50,171 nucleotides of DNA from Verrucomicrobiota bacterium (GCA_021325145.1 JAJPHR010000036.1:1-50171), one strand, 5' to 3'; positions 1 to 10,362 are shown, counted from the first letter of the stretch. The notes: generated by a model from the letters alone, not told the origin. A program made the numbers and translations.

Positions 1-33
1 GGGTTTTGTCCGTGTCCAAATGAAGCGAATTTC

Positions 34-1884
34 ATGAGTGAACTTCACAAACCCGACGGCGAAGAAGAATTGGCGCGCACCGACGATGCCATCATCGGCA
101 AGGCCGTTCGCTGGTCAGTCGTGGTGGTGGTCGTCGGGGCGGTATTTTTTGGCGGGGCAGTTTTGCTGCTCAAACGGAAAGCTCCAGCGGCAGCGCAAAT
201 CACAAAATACAGCGCGCCCGTCGTGCCCGCCCGACCGGCGGCGGAAGTGCCATTAGCGAAGTTCGCCGATATTACCAAGGAAGCCGGCCTCACCTTCGCG
301 CAGAACAACGGCGCTTACGGTGAGAAACTCCTGCCGGAAACCATGGGCGGCGGAGTGGCGTTTTTCGATTACGACAACGATGGCAGCCAGGATCTGCTTT
401 TTATCAATTCAACCGACTGGCCGTGGCATGTCACCGAGGGGAGGCAGCCGACGACACCGGCGCTTTATCATAACGACGGTCATGGACATTTTAACGACGT
501 GACCAAGGGGTCGGGCCTGGACGTGAGTTTTTACGGAATGGGTGTGGCCATTGGTGATTATGACAACGACGGGTTGGATGACGTTTTCATCACCGCAGTC
601 GGCGGCGATCATCTTTTTCATAACGATGGCGGTGGCAAGTTTCACGAAGTCACGGTCGATGCAGGCGTGGGCGGGGCGACAAATGACTGGAGCACCTGCG
701 CCGCGTTCGTGGATTACGACAATGACGGCAAGCTGGACCTGTTTGTGGGCAACTATGTCCAGTGGTCGCGGCAGATCGATGCCGAAGTGGGTTACAAGAT
801 CGATGGCCGGACGCGCGCTTACGGACAGCCGATGAATTTTCAGGGCGCGTTCTGCCGTCTCTATCACAACGATGGCCATGGCCGCTTCACCGACGTGACG
901 AAACAGAGCGGTTTGCAGGTGAAAAATCCCGCCACGGGCGTGCCCGCCGCCAAGACCCTGGGCGTCGCGCCGGTGGATGTGGACGGCGACGGCTGGATTG
1001 ATCTCGTGGTGGCCAATGACACGGTGCCGAATCTTGTTTTTATGAATCAGCATGACGGGACCTTCAAGGAAATCGGCGCGGTTTCCGGGGTCGCGTTCGA
1101 CAGCTACGGCAATACACGCGGCGCGATGGGCATGGACACGGCGTACTATCGCGACGACGGCAAGCTGGGCATCGCCATCGGCAATTTCGCCAACGAAATG
1201 ACCGCGCTTTACGTCCAGCAAAACACGCCGACCACTTTTTCCGATGAGGCAATCACGGAAGGCGTGGGGCCGGCCAGCCGCCGGTTGCTCAAGTTCGGTC
1301 TGTTCTTTTTCGATTACGATCTGGATGGCCGGCTCGATTTGCTCACGGCCAACGGTCACCTGGAGCAGGAGATCAGCAAAATTCAGCAAAGCCAAACCTA
1401 CGCGCAGCCCGCGCAGTTGTTTTGGAACGCAGGCGAACGGAGCGGGGGTTGCTTTGTCATGGTGCCGCCGGAAAAGGCCGGGACGGACCTGTTCAAACCC
1501 ATTGTTGGCCGCGGTTCGGCTTATGCGGACATTGATGGCGATGGTGATCTCGATGTGGTGCTCACGCAAGTCGGCGGTCCGCCACTGCTCCTGCGCAACG
1601 ACCAGCATCTGGGCCACCATTGGATTCGCCTGAAACTGGTCGGCAGCAAAAGCAATCGTGATGCCATCGGCGCCTGGATCAAGGTTCGTGTCGGCGGTCA
1701 TACGCTCTCGCGGCAGGTGATGCCGACGCGCAGTTATCTTTCGCAATCCGAACTGCCAGTCACCATTGGTCTGGGTGACGCGACACAGCCGGAGCAAGTT
1801 GAGGTTATTTGGCCGGGCGGGACGCGGCAGAAGGTGGAATCTGTGTTGGTGGATCGTCCGATGACGGTGACTGAGCTGCGGTAG
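34..1884 (+). CDS. CRTAC1-like membrane-anchored FG-GAP/VCBS and ASPIC/UnbV protein
   Basis: This 616-residue protein has a single hydrophobic anchor at about residues 28-46 followed by an exported region. Six Asp-rich loops of the FG-GAP/VCBS type are visible (DYDNDG at 112 and 175, DYDNDG at 227, DVDGDG at 315, DYDLDG at 427, DIDGDG at 499), consistent with a calcium-binding beta-propeller. Residues about 543-614 form an ASPIC/UnbV domain (AIGAWIKV, then a VIWPGG motif near 591). Such proteins are common in Verrucomicrobiota, Acidobacteriota and Planctomycetota and are believed to be cell-surface proteins; no enzymatic activity is established and none is visible. The ATG at 34 gives an N-terminus with a positive-inside anchor. 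The next gene on the strand has the same domain types, so the two probably belong to one functional group. Confidence 0.85.
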   Translation: MSELHKPDGEEELARTDDAIIGKAVRWSVVVVVVGAVFFGGAVLLLKRKAPAAAQITKYSAPVVPARPAAEVPLAKFADITKEAGLTFAQNNGAYGEKLLPETMGGGVAFFDYDNDGSQDLLFINSTDWPWHVTEGRQPTTPALYHNDGHGHFNDVTKGSGLDVSFYGMGVAIGDYDNDGLDDVFITAVGGDHLFHNDGGGKFHEVTVDAGVGGATNDWSTCAAFVDYDNDGKLDLFVGNYVQWSRQIDAEVGYKIDGRTRAYGQPMNFQGAFCRLYHNDGHGRFTDVTKQSGLQVKNPATGVPAAKTLGVAPVDVDGDGWIDLVVANDTVPNLVFMNQHDGTFKEIGAVSGVAFDSYGNTRGAMGMDTAYYRDDGKLGIAIGNFANEMTALYVQQNTPTTFSDEAITEGVGPASRRLLKFGLFFFDYDLDGRLDLLTANGHLEQEISKIQQSQTYAQPAQLFWNAGERSGGCFVMVPPEKAGTDLFKPIVGRGSAYADIDGDGDLDVVLTQVGGPPLLLRNDQHLGHHWIRLKLVGSKSNRDAIGAWIKVRVGGHTLSRQVMPTRSYLSQSELPVTIGLGDATQPEQVEVIWPGGTRQKVESVLVDRPMTVTELR

Positions 1885-2094
1885 CGTCCTGGAGTGTGCC
1901 GGCGGAGCGAAAGCGCGCGTCGGCACATCTGGGAGCGTTCAGCCGGGACGAAAGCGGTGTCGCCACTTCGCTTTGCCACTGCCCTCCAAGCCCTGGCGGA
2001 TGTTCGCGGGCACCCGTGGCAGGCTGGGCCACGTCGCACTTTGCGCTTTTACTTTGCCGGCCTTTAGAGTTTCTTACGCTGAAAACCTTGCCGG
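1885..2094. other. Spacer between two CRTAC1-like genes, with short inverted repeats
   Basis: No gene is visible in these 210 bp. There is a 7-bp inverted repeat (TGTGCCG at 1895-1901 and CGGCACA at 1921-1927), followed by a second stem AAAGCG/CGCTTT near 1952-1975. The stretch resembles palindromic intergenic repeats that I remember from related genomes, but there is no second copy in this window, so that link is only a suspicion. Confidence 0.4.
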
Positions 2095-5000
2095 ATGTTG
2101 AAGCGGATCATAATCATTCTGTTTGTAATCGTGTTGGCCGCGATGGCGGTATTTTTTACCACCAACCGCAGGCCAAACGAAACGGACCGGTTTACGGGAT
2201 TGATGAGCAAGGGGAATGGCTATCTGGAAAAGGGCGATGCCACGAACGCGATTGCCGCTTATGCCGGGTTGGTGAAGCTCGCGCCGGAGAACCTGGATGC
2301 CCGATTGAATCTGGCGAACGCTTATTTGCTGGCGGGAGATTCTGCCCATGCCATTGAGCAGTGCCGGCAGGCGCTTGGCCTCAACCATGACAACGCGGCG
2401 GCTTACTATCTCATGGGTTGTGCCCAATTGCGCTCAGGCCAGGCCGAACAGGCGGTTCAATCATTCCAGCAATCGGAGCAAATCGATCCGGCGGTGACAG
2501 CGCTTCATTTTCAACTCGGTCTGGCGCAGTCGCGCCTGGGGCACGTGGCGGAGGCGATCGCACAATTCCAGACGGTCGAGCGATTCGAACCCGGGCACTC
2601 ATCGGTGCATTATCAGTTGAGCCAGCTTTACCAGCGCGAGGGGCGGGCGAATGATGCCGCGCAGGAGATGCAGAAACATCAGGAGGTCCTGGCCAGGCAC
2701 CCGGGCGTTTCGAGCACGCCGGCCACTTTCGAGAGCTGCAAATATACCCGGCCACGCATCGAATTTAAATTGGAGCAGCCCGAGCCGCGGGGCGTTCCGG
2801 CGCATTTTGTGAATGCCACCGCCGGCGCATTCGAGCGGTCTTCGGACTACCACGGGCCTCTCGCGGTGCTCGATTATAATCATGACGGTCGGAACAGTTT
2901 GTTCGTGATGGAAGGCGACAAGGGCTTTCGGGTTCTGGATGATCGAAAGGGGCGATTTGCGCCGTGGGGAGAACTATTGCCCGGCAAACCGGGCGCGAAT
3001 TATAGACGCACCCTGGTTGGAGATGTGAATAATGACGGCTTCGATGATGTGATCGTGCTGGGAGAGCAGGCGTCGCATGCGTTCCGTTTCGCGACGAACG
3101 GGCAGTGCCGCGAGGTCACCGCGTTTTCCGGATTGAAAGACGCGAAGGCGCGCGGCGGGTTGTTGGCGGACCTTGATTTTACGGGCAAGCTCGATTTGCT
3201 CACGGTCCTGCCGGGCGGCGGGTTGCGCGCTTATCAAAACCTCGGAAATTTTTATTTCAAGGACAACACGGCCGATTCGGGTTTGCCGGCCAATTTGACG
3301 GAGGCGGAGCAGGTCGCGGTGGAAGATTGGAACAACGAGGACGTGCCCGGCGTGTTCGTGACTCGCGACGGCAAACCACCCGCGTTCTTTGCGAAGCAAC
3401 GGGCCGGCGTTTTTGTGGAAACGAATTCGCCCGCGAATTGGCCGGTGGGAACCGCCATGGCGCTTGGAGACTTGAACAATGATTTGCGCGCCGATCTCGT
3501 GGTTGCCAGCGAGAGCAATCTGGAAGTTGTTTTTGGCGGGGAGACGGAGCTTTTGAAGCTGCCGTTGAAAGGGTTTCAGGTCCGGGGAATTTTGCTGGTG
3601 GATTATGATAATGACGGCTGGCTGGACGTAATTGCTTTTGGCAACGGCATTCGGGTGTGGCGAAATCTGGGCAAGGCGGGCTTTGCCGATGTCACGGGCG
3701 AGCTTGGCCTGGATAAGATCGGGCCAGTGGACGATTTGGTGGCGGCAGATTTTGACAACGACGGCGCAACGGATCTGATATTCAGTACGACCGGCGGCTT
3801 GCAGTTCTGGCGCAACGAAGGCGGCAATGCGAACCGGCAATTGAAACTTCGCCTGGCGGGCAACCGTTCGAACGCGAGCGGGATTGGCGTGCGGGTGGAA
3901 CTGGCTGCCGGCAACTGGCATGCCATCCGCACGCAACAACAGTTGCCGCTGGAAATCGGCGTGGGCAGGCATGACAAACTCGACGCGCTCAAGGTCCGCT
4001 GGTTCGACCTGGCCAGCACACTGGTGGACGTGCCGGTGCCAACCAATGTTTTGACGCTGGAAGAGTTGAGCATGCCCAGCGGTTCGTGCCCGTACCTCTA
4101 TGCGTGGAACGGCGAACGCTTCAAATTTGTCACTGACATTCTCGGCGCGGCGCCGCTGGGCCTGCCGGTGAGCAAGGCGCATTACATCGAAGCCGATCCG
4201 GAAGAGTTTCTGGCATTGGGCGGCGAGGAAACGTTTCCGTCGAGAGACGGGAAGTATGAAATTCGGATCACCGAGGAACTGCGGGAAGTCCTGTATCTCG
4301 ACGAAGCGTCGCTCGTAGTGGTGGATCATCCTGCTGGAACCATGGTGACGCCGACCAGCAAGTTGAATCCCGGCAAACCGTTCCCGCCGCATGAGCTTTG
4401 GACATTGCGTCCGCTGGCGGCGCTGAAAAAGGCGACCCGCAGCGACGGCCTCGATGTCACCGAAGCTTTGAGCAGGGCGGACGGACAAATGGTTGCGCCG
4501 GTGCGGTTGCGCGAGCCGCAACTGCGGGGCCTGGCGGAACCGTTCTCCGTTGTGATGGATTTTGGCGAGCTGCCGGCCAATCGTCCGATCGTCCTGGTCC
4601 TGAACGGCTGGCTGCGGTTTGGCGGAGGCATGGCCAACATCGCGGCTTCGCTGGATCCGAATCTTCCGTTTCCTTTCCCGACGCTCGAAGGTGAGTTGCC
4701 GGACGGCTCATGGAAACCCATCAACGTCCAGGTTGGCGCGCCTTGCGGCAAAACCAAGACCATCCTCGCGGACTTGGAGGACAAGCTGCCGCCCGGCACA
4801 CGGCGGCTTCGGTTGACGACCGCGTTTGAAATTTACTGGGACATGGCCATGCTTTGCGAAAAGAACTCGAATGCTGAAACGCGGCGCATGGTGCTTCAGC
4901 CTACCAGCACCGATTTGCATTGGCGCGGATTCAGCCAGTTCGTCCCGCTGCCCGGCTACCTCCCACTAACACCGGATTACGACCGATTGCAATCCGGGCC

Positions 5001-5385
5001 ACCTTGGCGGCGCACGCCGTCAGGCTGGTGCACGCGCTACGGAGCGGTGGATGAATTGATTCAGCGTGCCGACGATAAACTGGTGTTGTTGAACGGCGGT
5101 GATGAAGTGGCGTTGAATTTCCCGGCCAGCCAATTGCCGCCAAAGCCCGCCGGTATGGTCCGCGATTTCTTTCTGCATGTGGTGGGTTGGGACAAGGACG
5201 CGGATTTTCATGTCGCCCAGGGTTGGCGGGTGGAACCGTTGCCGTTTCGGGGAATGGATGATCAGGCTTATGGCCATCAGCCGCGCGCGCGTGGAATCGA
5301 TGAGGATTGGACTCAGAAATACAATACGCGCTGGGTTGGGCCGATGGTATTGAGCAGGGGTGAAACGGATGCTGGTCAGCACTAA
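2095..5385 (+). CDS. TPR plus FG-GAP/VCBS plus ASPIC/UnbV protein with large unassigned C-terminal region
   Basis: This 1096-residue protein begins with a hydrophobic anchor at residues 4-21. TPR-like helices follow at about 36-190 (for example the AIAAYAGLVKLAPENLDARL pattern). A VCBS/FG-GAP propeller covers about 245-590, with DYNHDG, DVNNDG, DYDNDG and DFDNDG loops. An ASPIC/UnbV-like segment lies at about 590-660. The last roughly 430 residues start at CPYLYAWNGERFKFVTD and match no domain I can name; the sequence is well-formed protein and not a frameshift product. The protein is probably exported and membrane-anchored, with TPRs and propeller acting as binding surfaces. It lies 210 bp after another CRTAC1-like gene and is convergent with a third. 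Confidence 0.82.
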   Translation: MLKRIIIILFVIVLAAMAVFFTTNRRPNETDRFTGLMSKGNGYLEKGDATNAIAAYAGLVKLAPENLDARLNLANAYLLAGDSAHAIEQCRQALGLNHDNAAAYYLMGCAQLRSGQAEQAVQSFQQSEQIDPAVTALHFQLGLAQSRLGHVAEAIAQFQTVERFEPGHSSVHYQLSQLYQREGRANDAAQEMQKHQEVLARHPGVSSTPATFESCKYTRPRIEFKLEQPEPRGVPAHFVNATAGAFERSSDYHGPLAVLDYNHDGRNSLFVMEGDKGFRVLDDRKGRFAPWGELLPGKPGANYRRTLVGDVNNDGFDDVIVLGEQASHAFRFATNGQCREVTAFSGLKDAKARGGLLADLDFTGKLDLLTVLPGGGLRAYQNLGNFYFKDNTADSGLPANLTEAEQVAVEDWNNEDVPGVFVTRDGKPPAFFAKQRAGVFVETNSPANWPVGTAMALGDLNNDLRADLVVASESNLEVVFGGETELLKLPLKGFQVRGILLVDYDNDGWLDVIAFGNGIRVWRNLGKAGFADVTGELGLDKIGPVDDLVAADFDNDGATDLIFSTTGGLQFWRNEGGNANRQLKLRLAGNRSNASGIGVRVELAAGNWHAIRTQQQLPLEIGVGRHDKLDALKVRWFDLASTLVDVPVPTNVLTLEELSMPSGSCPYLYAWNGERFKFVTDILGAAPLGLPVSKAHYIEADPEEFLALGGEETFPSRDGKYEIRITEELREVLYLDEASLVVVDHPAGTMVTPTSKLNPGKPFPPHELWTLRPLAALKKATRSDGLDVTEALSRADGQMVAPVRLREPQLRGLAEPFSVVMDFGELPANRPIVLVLNGWLRFGGGMANIAASLDPNLPFPFPTLEGELPDGSWKPINVQVGAPCGKTKTILADLEDKLPPGTRRLRLTTAFEIYWDMAMLCEKNSNAETRRMVLQPTSTDLHWRGFSQFVPLPGYLPLTPDYDRLQSGPPWRRTPSGWCTRYGAVDELIQRADDKLVLLNGGDEVALNFPASQLPPKPAGMVRDFFLHVVGWDKDADFHVAQGWRVEPLPFRGMDDQAYGHQPRARGIDEDWTQKYNTRWVGPMVLSRGETDAGQH

Positions 5386-5495
5386 TCGGGATGAAGCTGC
5401 GAAGGCAGAAGCAGAACCGTGGTAATATACGATGCTAAGAACCGAGCCGTTCACGACCGAGTGCCACTTTGACATCCTCCTCAGTCCAATCCGGG

Positions 5496-7850
5496 TCAAT
5501 GTGGGGCGAAGTTTTCCGAAGGAGCGTGGATGCGGTGGTATTGGTTGACGGCGGGCTGGCGGAGCGTGAGGGTTTGGCCATTGAGCCATTTAATTTCCAC
5601 GGTGTCAACGTGGTCGCGTTTGCCGAGGCCCAAATGCAGGGTGTTGGAATGTTGGGAACGGTAGGAATCGCCGGTGACGATTTGCTGGCAGCTTTTGTAG
5701 TCGCCGGCGTGCAAGGTGACTCGTGCGCCCACGGGTGAGACGCCAGGCTCTTCCTGGAAGCGGAACCCGATCCAGTTGCCGGCGTCGGTCAGGGTGTTCT
5801 GGTAAAGGCGCAGGGTTTGCTTCAACTCGGGCCAGTATTCGTACGTGGTGACGAGCAGGTCCTCGCGGCCATCACCGTCCAGATCGTCCGCCACCACGCA
5901 GCGCGAATCTCTGGCGAGTCCCAAGCCGAGCAGAAATCCGGCTTCGACGAATGACTCGCCTTTTTGATTGAGATAAAAGCGGTTCTGTTCGTTGCCACCG
6001 TAGGACTCATCGAGTGTCCGGCGAAATTTGGTTTGAAAGTATAAATTTGCCAGTGCGTCCTCCTTGGAAGCGCCGATGTGGATGTCGCGCAACCAGAATT
6101 CAGGATCAAAGTCGCGGACGGATTGCTTCGTCTTCATGCCGGTCGTAATGCAGACGTCGGGAAAACCGTCGTTGTCAAAATCAAACGCACTGCAGCCCCA
6201 GGCCCAACCGGAGCGGGCGATGGAATTGTTGAGCACGGTTTGTTCAAAGCCGCCGTTTGTCCGCGCGAGGTAGAGCCGGTTGCCGAAGGTCATTTGCGAG
6301 CGCATCGCGTGGTCCTCCGGACTTCCCGGACGCCATAAGCCGAGATGTTCCAATCTGTCCGCTGTGGGCGAGTTCATGCCAATCATCAACAGGTCCAGCC
6401 GGCCCACAGCGCGGAAGTCAGCCAGCGCGTGAGACATGCCAAACGCGTGCGATTCGCCCAGCCATTCATGGGTCACATCGGTGAAGTGACCGCGACCATC
6501 GTTTCGATACACATCAGCGCCGGCAAAATCGCTCACCACTACGAGATCAAGATTGCCATCGCCATCCAGATCAACGAACGAGGCGCTATAAGAGCGACGA
6601 CAGCGCTTCGCCGCCAGCCCGGCGGATTCTGTGGCGTCGGTGAAGTTCCCATGGCCGTCGTTCAACAAAAGGAAAGCGGGAAAACCGTCACTGGCGTCGT
6701 AATACGGAGAAGGCATCTGGCCGAAACTGTAGGGAGGCTTGTATTGCGCCAGGAACACATCGAGGGAGCCGTTATGATCGATGTCACCGCAGGTGAGGAC
6801 TTGTCCATACTTCAAAGGCGGTTTTGCCGTCCACACCAGACGCCCCGGCTCGTCGAATTTGCCCTGGGCAGAACCTTTGAACAAAACCAGGCCCTCGGCG
6901 TTGGCGCAGAGAAAATCGGCCACGCCATCTCCGTCGAAATCGGCAATGACGCCCGTGAAGATCAATCCGCGCGGATACTTGAGCAGCGGTTCAGCCTCGT
7001 AGTGGTCCGCGCCGTGGCGGCGAAGAACCAGGTTCTTGGCAGCCAGAATAATTTCTGAAAAGCCGTCGCCGTCGAGGTCATAAAGGATGAGCGGGTCGAT
7101 GAAGTGGGATTTTTCGAGCGGTGCGACATCCAGGGACAACACCTCGTGAAAAGGCGGCTCTCCGTGGCGCGTCTTGAGTGTCAAACCACTGGCGTCAATT
7201 TGTTGAAGGGCCAGCAAGCCTGCGCCCGGCGCGGGCGGCGCCCAATCCACCAGGAGGTCGCCTTCGAGCGTGGCGCGATCCTGGACGCCGGCGTTGATCA
7301 AATCGGCGCGGAAATAATAGCGGCTCCGGGCGGGACGGGTGGATTCACCGGGAACGAATTGCGTATGGCGGAATTCCGTGTGCCCGATTTGCCAGCCCGC
7401 GCGCTCGGATGCCGTGAGGAAACTTCGCCACTCCGCGTCCGACCATGCCGGCCCGACGCCAGACGGTTCATGCAGTTCGAGGCCGTGGGCCAGCGCCTGG
7501 GGCGGATTGAATTTGGGGGTGATCAATTTCCCGGGCGTGATGGTGTTGAACACCGAAAATTTGTTTGTGGCCGCATTGAGCGAGTCCCAGAGAGCATCGA
7601 AAACCTGGCCGTATTGCTCCGCCAGCATCTCCTTGGACCAGACGGTTTGGTTTAGTTCACTTTCTCTGGCTTCCAGCGCGTTGAGTTGGGTGAGTTCCGC
7701 AGTTTGCTGCCGTTCGGCCGGTGACATGGAGGCTGAGGCGGGGGAGGAAGGCGTTGGAGCCGGGCGATGGCGCAGAATGAAAAACGCCGTCGCGCAGGAC
7801 ACGAAGAGGATGAACAAGCCGGCGAGGGACTTGCCCGGGAGGCGATTCAT
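5496..7850 (-). CDS. CRTAC1-like FG-GAP/VCBS and ASPIC/UnbV protein
   Basis: This 784-residue protein has a hydrophobic N-terminal segment (residues about 8-26) that serves as signal or anchor, then a Pro/Ala/Ser-rich linker. VCBS/FG-GAP loops recur along the protein (DLDGDG, DFDGDG, DIDHNG, DLDGDG, DFDNDG, DDLDGDGR). The last about 80 residues form an ASPIC/UnbV domain (PVGARVTLHAG, then VEIKWLNGQ). The start chosen is the ATG at 7850, because it puts the hydrophobic segment directly at the N-terminus; a TTG 12 codons upstream is possible but less likely. The gene converges on the preceding TPR/ASPIC gene, with about 110 bp between them and no clear terminator hairpin. Confidence 0.83.
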   Translation of the reverse strand: MNRLPGKSLAGLFILFVSCATAFFILRHRPAPTPSSPASASMSPAERQQTAELTQLNALEARESELNQTVWSKEMLAEQYGQVFDALWDSLNAATNKFSVFNTITPGKLITPKFNPPQALAHGLELHEPSGVGPAWSDAEWRSFLTASERAGWQIGHTEFRHTQFVPGESTRPARSRYYFRADLINAGVQDRATLEGDLLVDWAPPAPGAGLLALQQIDASGLTLKTRHGEPPFHEVLSLDVAPLEKSHFIDPLILYDLDGDGFSEIILAAKNLVLRRHGADHYEAEPLLKYPRGLIFTGVIADFDGDGVADFLCANAEGLVLFKGSAQGKFDEPGRLVWTAKPPLKYGQVLTCGDIDHNGSLDVFLAQYKPPYSFGQMPSPYYDASDGFPAFLLLNDGHGNFTDATESAGLAAKRCRRSYSASFVDLDGDGNLDLVVVSDFAGADVYRNDGRGHFTDVTHEWLGESHAFGMSHALADFRAVGRLDLLMIGMNSPTADRLEHLGLWRPGSPEDHAMRSQMTFGNRLYLARTNGGFEQTVLNNSIARSGWAWGCSAFDFDNDGFPDVCITTGMKTKQSVRDFDPEFWLRDIHIGASKEDALANLYFQTKFRRTLDESYGGNEQNRFYLNQKGESFVEAGFLLGLGLARDSRCVVADDLDGDGREDLLVTTYEYWPELKQTLRLYQNTLTDAGNWIGFRFQEEPGVSPVGARVTLHAGDYKSCQQIVTGDSYRSQHSNTLHLGLGKRDHVDTVEIKWLNGQTLTLRQPAVNQYHRIHAPSENFAPH

Positions 7851-8284
7851 TGATAAAAGGTTGACGCAAGGCCAAGGGTGTGTCAATCATGGTGGCATAG
7901 CCTTTAATTGCAAGTGCCGCCAGCCATCGCAACATCTGTCCTTGGAACTTCCAAACGATCTGCCAGCCAGCGGATGGTACAGCGGCTCGAAGCATCAGTT
8001 GTGCCAATCTCTTGATTTGTCAATCCCAACGCAAGATCGGTGGGGCAAAAAAATCCGTTTTAGGGATGAGCGGCTCGCTCCTTGGGGCAACCGGGTGCCA
8101 AACACCGGTGTAATCAATTTTAATGACATGCCATGCTTCCGAGTTTCCGCTACCGTTACAGCAATTCACCACGCTTGTTTAGTGAAAGCGCATGCAACGC
8201 AACAACATTATTGATGTCGCCCGAAGCCGATAAAGAGCCGAACGTCCAACAACCGAATCTGGTCAACCGCAACAACCCAATCGA
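7851..8284. other. Divergent intergenic region
   Basis: These 434 bp separate two divergently transcribed exported-protein genes and must hold both promoters. I see no convincing -35/-10 pair, no hairpin of note and no reading frame with credible coding character. Confidence 0.4.
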
Positions 8285-10267
8285 ATGAAAATCAACCGAT
8301 ACCTACAAACAGCATTTCTGGCCGTAGTCGGCCTGGCGCTCGCAACCACGAGCGGCCTAGCCCAACTGCAGACCAACGTCCTGATCGAGCCCAGTGGGAC
8401 CGATACCGGCGGCAGTGGTACGGGGAATCAACTCGCCGTGACCTTCGGGAGCAGCGTCTGGCAAAACTGGTTTGTCAACAATCCCGGCATCACGAACTAC
8501 AGCCTTACCTTTGACACGAACAACCCGCCTCCCACCGGAGACATCTTGGGTTCAGTGTTGCAGGAGCAGGATTGGGACGGCGTTAATGGGGGCACTCTGT
8601 CCACTTTTGCCTGTGTGGATAACAATTTCTGGGGTGGCGCCACGGTGGACATGACCAAATTCACCTCACTGGATTTTGATTTCAAATACGATACCAACTC
8701 GACGATCCAGCCGACCAATCGCGCCCAATTCAATGTCATGGTGGACAATAGCCGGGTTTCTTCGGTAGGCGTCAGCCTCACGAACCTTGCAAATGCGGGA
8801 GTCACGGCCTCGAATTTTGACGGTGCCTGGCACCATTTGTCCATCGGCATTCCTTCGACGATAGCCGGTGTTACCGCTTCCAAAGGGCCTGGCTTCGAAC
8901 TGTTTAATCCGGCTGGAACAGCCGGTGGGTTCAGGTATTGGGTGGCCAATTTGACATTGATCGGCAGGAATACTCCACCTCCGCCGCCGACCGTTGCCAC
9001 GACGCCAATCATTCCGGGTTTGTGGCAATTCGCCGATCAAACGCCCAATTACAACCGCCAGGACATCGAAACGGTTCCGGACAACTCGCAGTTCAATTTG
9101 GACTGGGTTGGCCGGCCCAAACCGGTTACATATTCGTGGACCATCGGGGCGTTCCCGAAGACAGGCGGATTCGATGCAGACATGACGATCACCCCTGATC
9201 CGGCGTCAAGCATCAATTATGCCGATCCAGATTGGTCTGCGACCAATGCCATCTGGCTTAACATTCAGGCGAACGGCGACGGCACGATTACCGCAGGCAT
9301 CGCCTGGAAAACAAATTCGCCGGCTGCAAACGGCCAATTCTTTGCCCAACCCGGACAAATGATTCCAGGCAATGTGGAAAACACCGGCTTCACGGTTCCC
9401 AGCGCAGTTGGCACGTGGTCGCTGACGTTTACGAGCGATACGGCCTTTACTCTGACGGCTCCAAACGGCGCTCACACAAACGCGGCGCTCCCTGCAGACA
9501 TTGCGAGCGCGTACACGAACGTGAGCTTCAACCTCAACAGCACGATGAATCAGAATGCCAATGCCGGGCAATACTGTGTTTATACCGCGCTTAATATCAC
9601 GGGAGTCCAGACACCGGTACATGAAACCTTCCAGGGCGGGCTGAATACGCCTTTCCTGCAGCTTGTGTCGCAGGGTTACGGCACTGCCAACTTGAATCCT
9701 CCGAACCAGATTTTCGCGACGACCGACGATGCGTTCTGGTTCAACTGGACTCTGCCCGACGCCGGATACTCGCCTGTTTCCAGGCCGCGGATTGGCACCG
9801 GCAGTTGGAATGATCTGGGGCTGACGAACATCCTGCTCAATGGTGGTTCGCGCTGGATCCTGGTGCCAAAGGCGAACCTCCCCAGCCCAAGCCAGGGCTA
9901 TTTCGCCCTCGTCAAGCGGGTCTTCACCAAGCTCCAGGTGCTATTCCCGGGTGAAACGGCTGCGCCGGGCACGCCCACGGGAAAAACCGGAACCCCGGAT
10001 CCCTACAGTATCGCTACCAACAGCCTTGCCACCTTCACGGTCAACGCTGTGGATTCCAATTGGTTCCCGATTACCACGGTCAACGATACGATAATGATCA
10101 CGTCGTCTGATAACTCAGCCAGTCTGCCGCCGAACCTGCCGCTGATTAACGGAACGGGGCAGTACTCGCTTCAGTTCGGCACGGCGGGCACCTGGACGGT
10201 TACAGCCACCGATGTCACCACGAACGCCACGGCGGGCGTCAGTTCCCCGATCGTCGTGGGTCCGTGA
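8285..10267 (+). CDS. Secreted Ig-like domain protein of unknown function
   Basis: The 660-residue product has a typical signal peptide (residues 1-26, cleavage after SGLA before QLQTN). The mature protein is rich in Thr, Asn, Gly and Pro with almost no charged clusters, as in large beta-sandwich surface proteins of this phylum. Residues about 25-225 look like a ConA-like beta-sandwich. Near 540-555 there is a GYFALVKR segment, loosely similar to the YFRLRN end of two other secreted proteins in this window. It is followed by an Ig-like domain (LFPGETAAPGTPTGKTGTP onward) that runs to the C-terminus. No catalytic motif is visible. The gene stands alone and is followed after about 60 bp by a strong intrinsic terminator. 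Confidence 0.75.
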   Translation: MKINRYLQTAFLAVVGLALATTSGLAQLQTNVLIEPSGTDTGGSGTGNQLAVTFGSSVWQNWFVNNPGITNYSLTFDTNNPPPTGDILGSVLQEQDWDGVNGGTLSTFACVDNNFWGGATVDMTKFTSLDFDFKYDTNSTIQPTNRAQFNVMVDNSRVSSVGVSLTNLANAGVTASNFDGAWHHLSIGIPSTIAGVTASKGPGFELFNPAGTAGGFRYWVANLTLIGRNTPPPPPTVATTPIIPGLWQFADQTPNYNRQDIETVPDNSQFNLDWVGRPKPVTYSWTIGAFPKTGGFDADMTITPDPASSINYADPDWSATNAIWLNIQANGDGTITAGIAWKTNSPAANGQFFAQPGQMIPGNVENTGFTVPSAVGTWSLTFTSDTAFTLTAPNGAHTNAALPADIASAYTNVSFNLNSTMNQNANAGQYCVYTALNITGVQTPVHETFQGGLNTPFLQLVSQGYGTANLNPPNQIFATTDDAFWFNWTLPDAGYSPVSRPRIGTGSWNDLGLTNILLNGGSRWILVPKANLPSPSQGYFALVKRVFTKLQVLFPGETAAPGTPTGKTGTPDPYSIATNSLATFTVNAVDSNWFPITTVNDTIMITSSDNSASLPPNLPLINGTGQYSLQFGTAGTWTVTATDVTTNATAGVSSPIVVGP

Positions 10268-10327
10268 GGCTGAGCACAGTCAAATAGCTCAAGAATCATA
10301 GGGATATAGGACAATTCAGGACACACA

Positions 10328-10362
10328 CGGGGTGCCGAAGTTCACGGCACCCCGTTTTTTTT
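10328..10362 (+). terminator. Intrinsic terminator of the secreted-protein gene
   Basis: A perfect 10-bp stem (CGGGGTGCCG at 10328-10337 with CGGCACCCCG at 10345-10354) closes a 7-nt loop and is followed directly by eight T residues. It lies 60 bp after the stop codon of the upstream secreted-protein gene. Confidence 0.93.

Noticed and set aside
409..1926. A 505-codon minus-strand frame opposite the first CRTAC1-like gene, with similar long frames at 2974-4521 and 34598-35887
   Set aside because: All lie antisense to genes with clear domains and have the composition typical of reversed GC-rich coding sequence.
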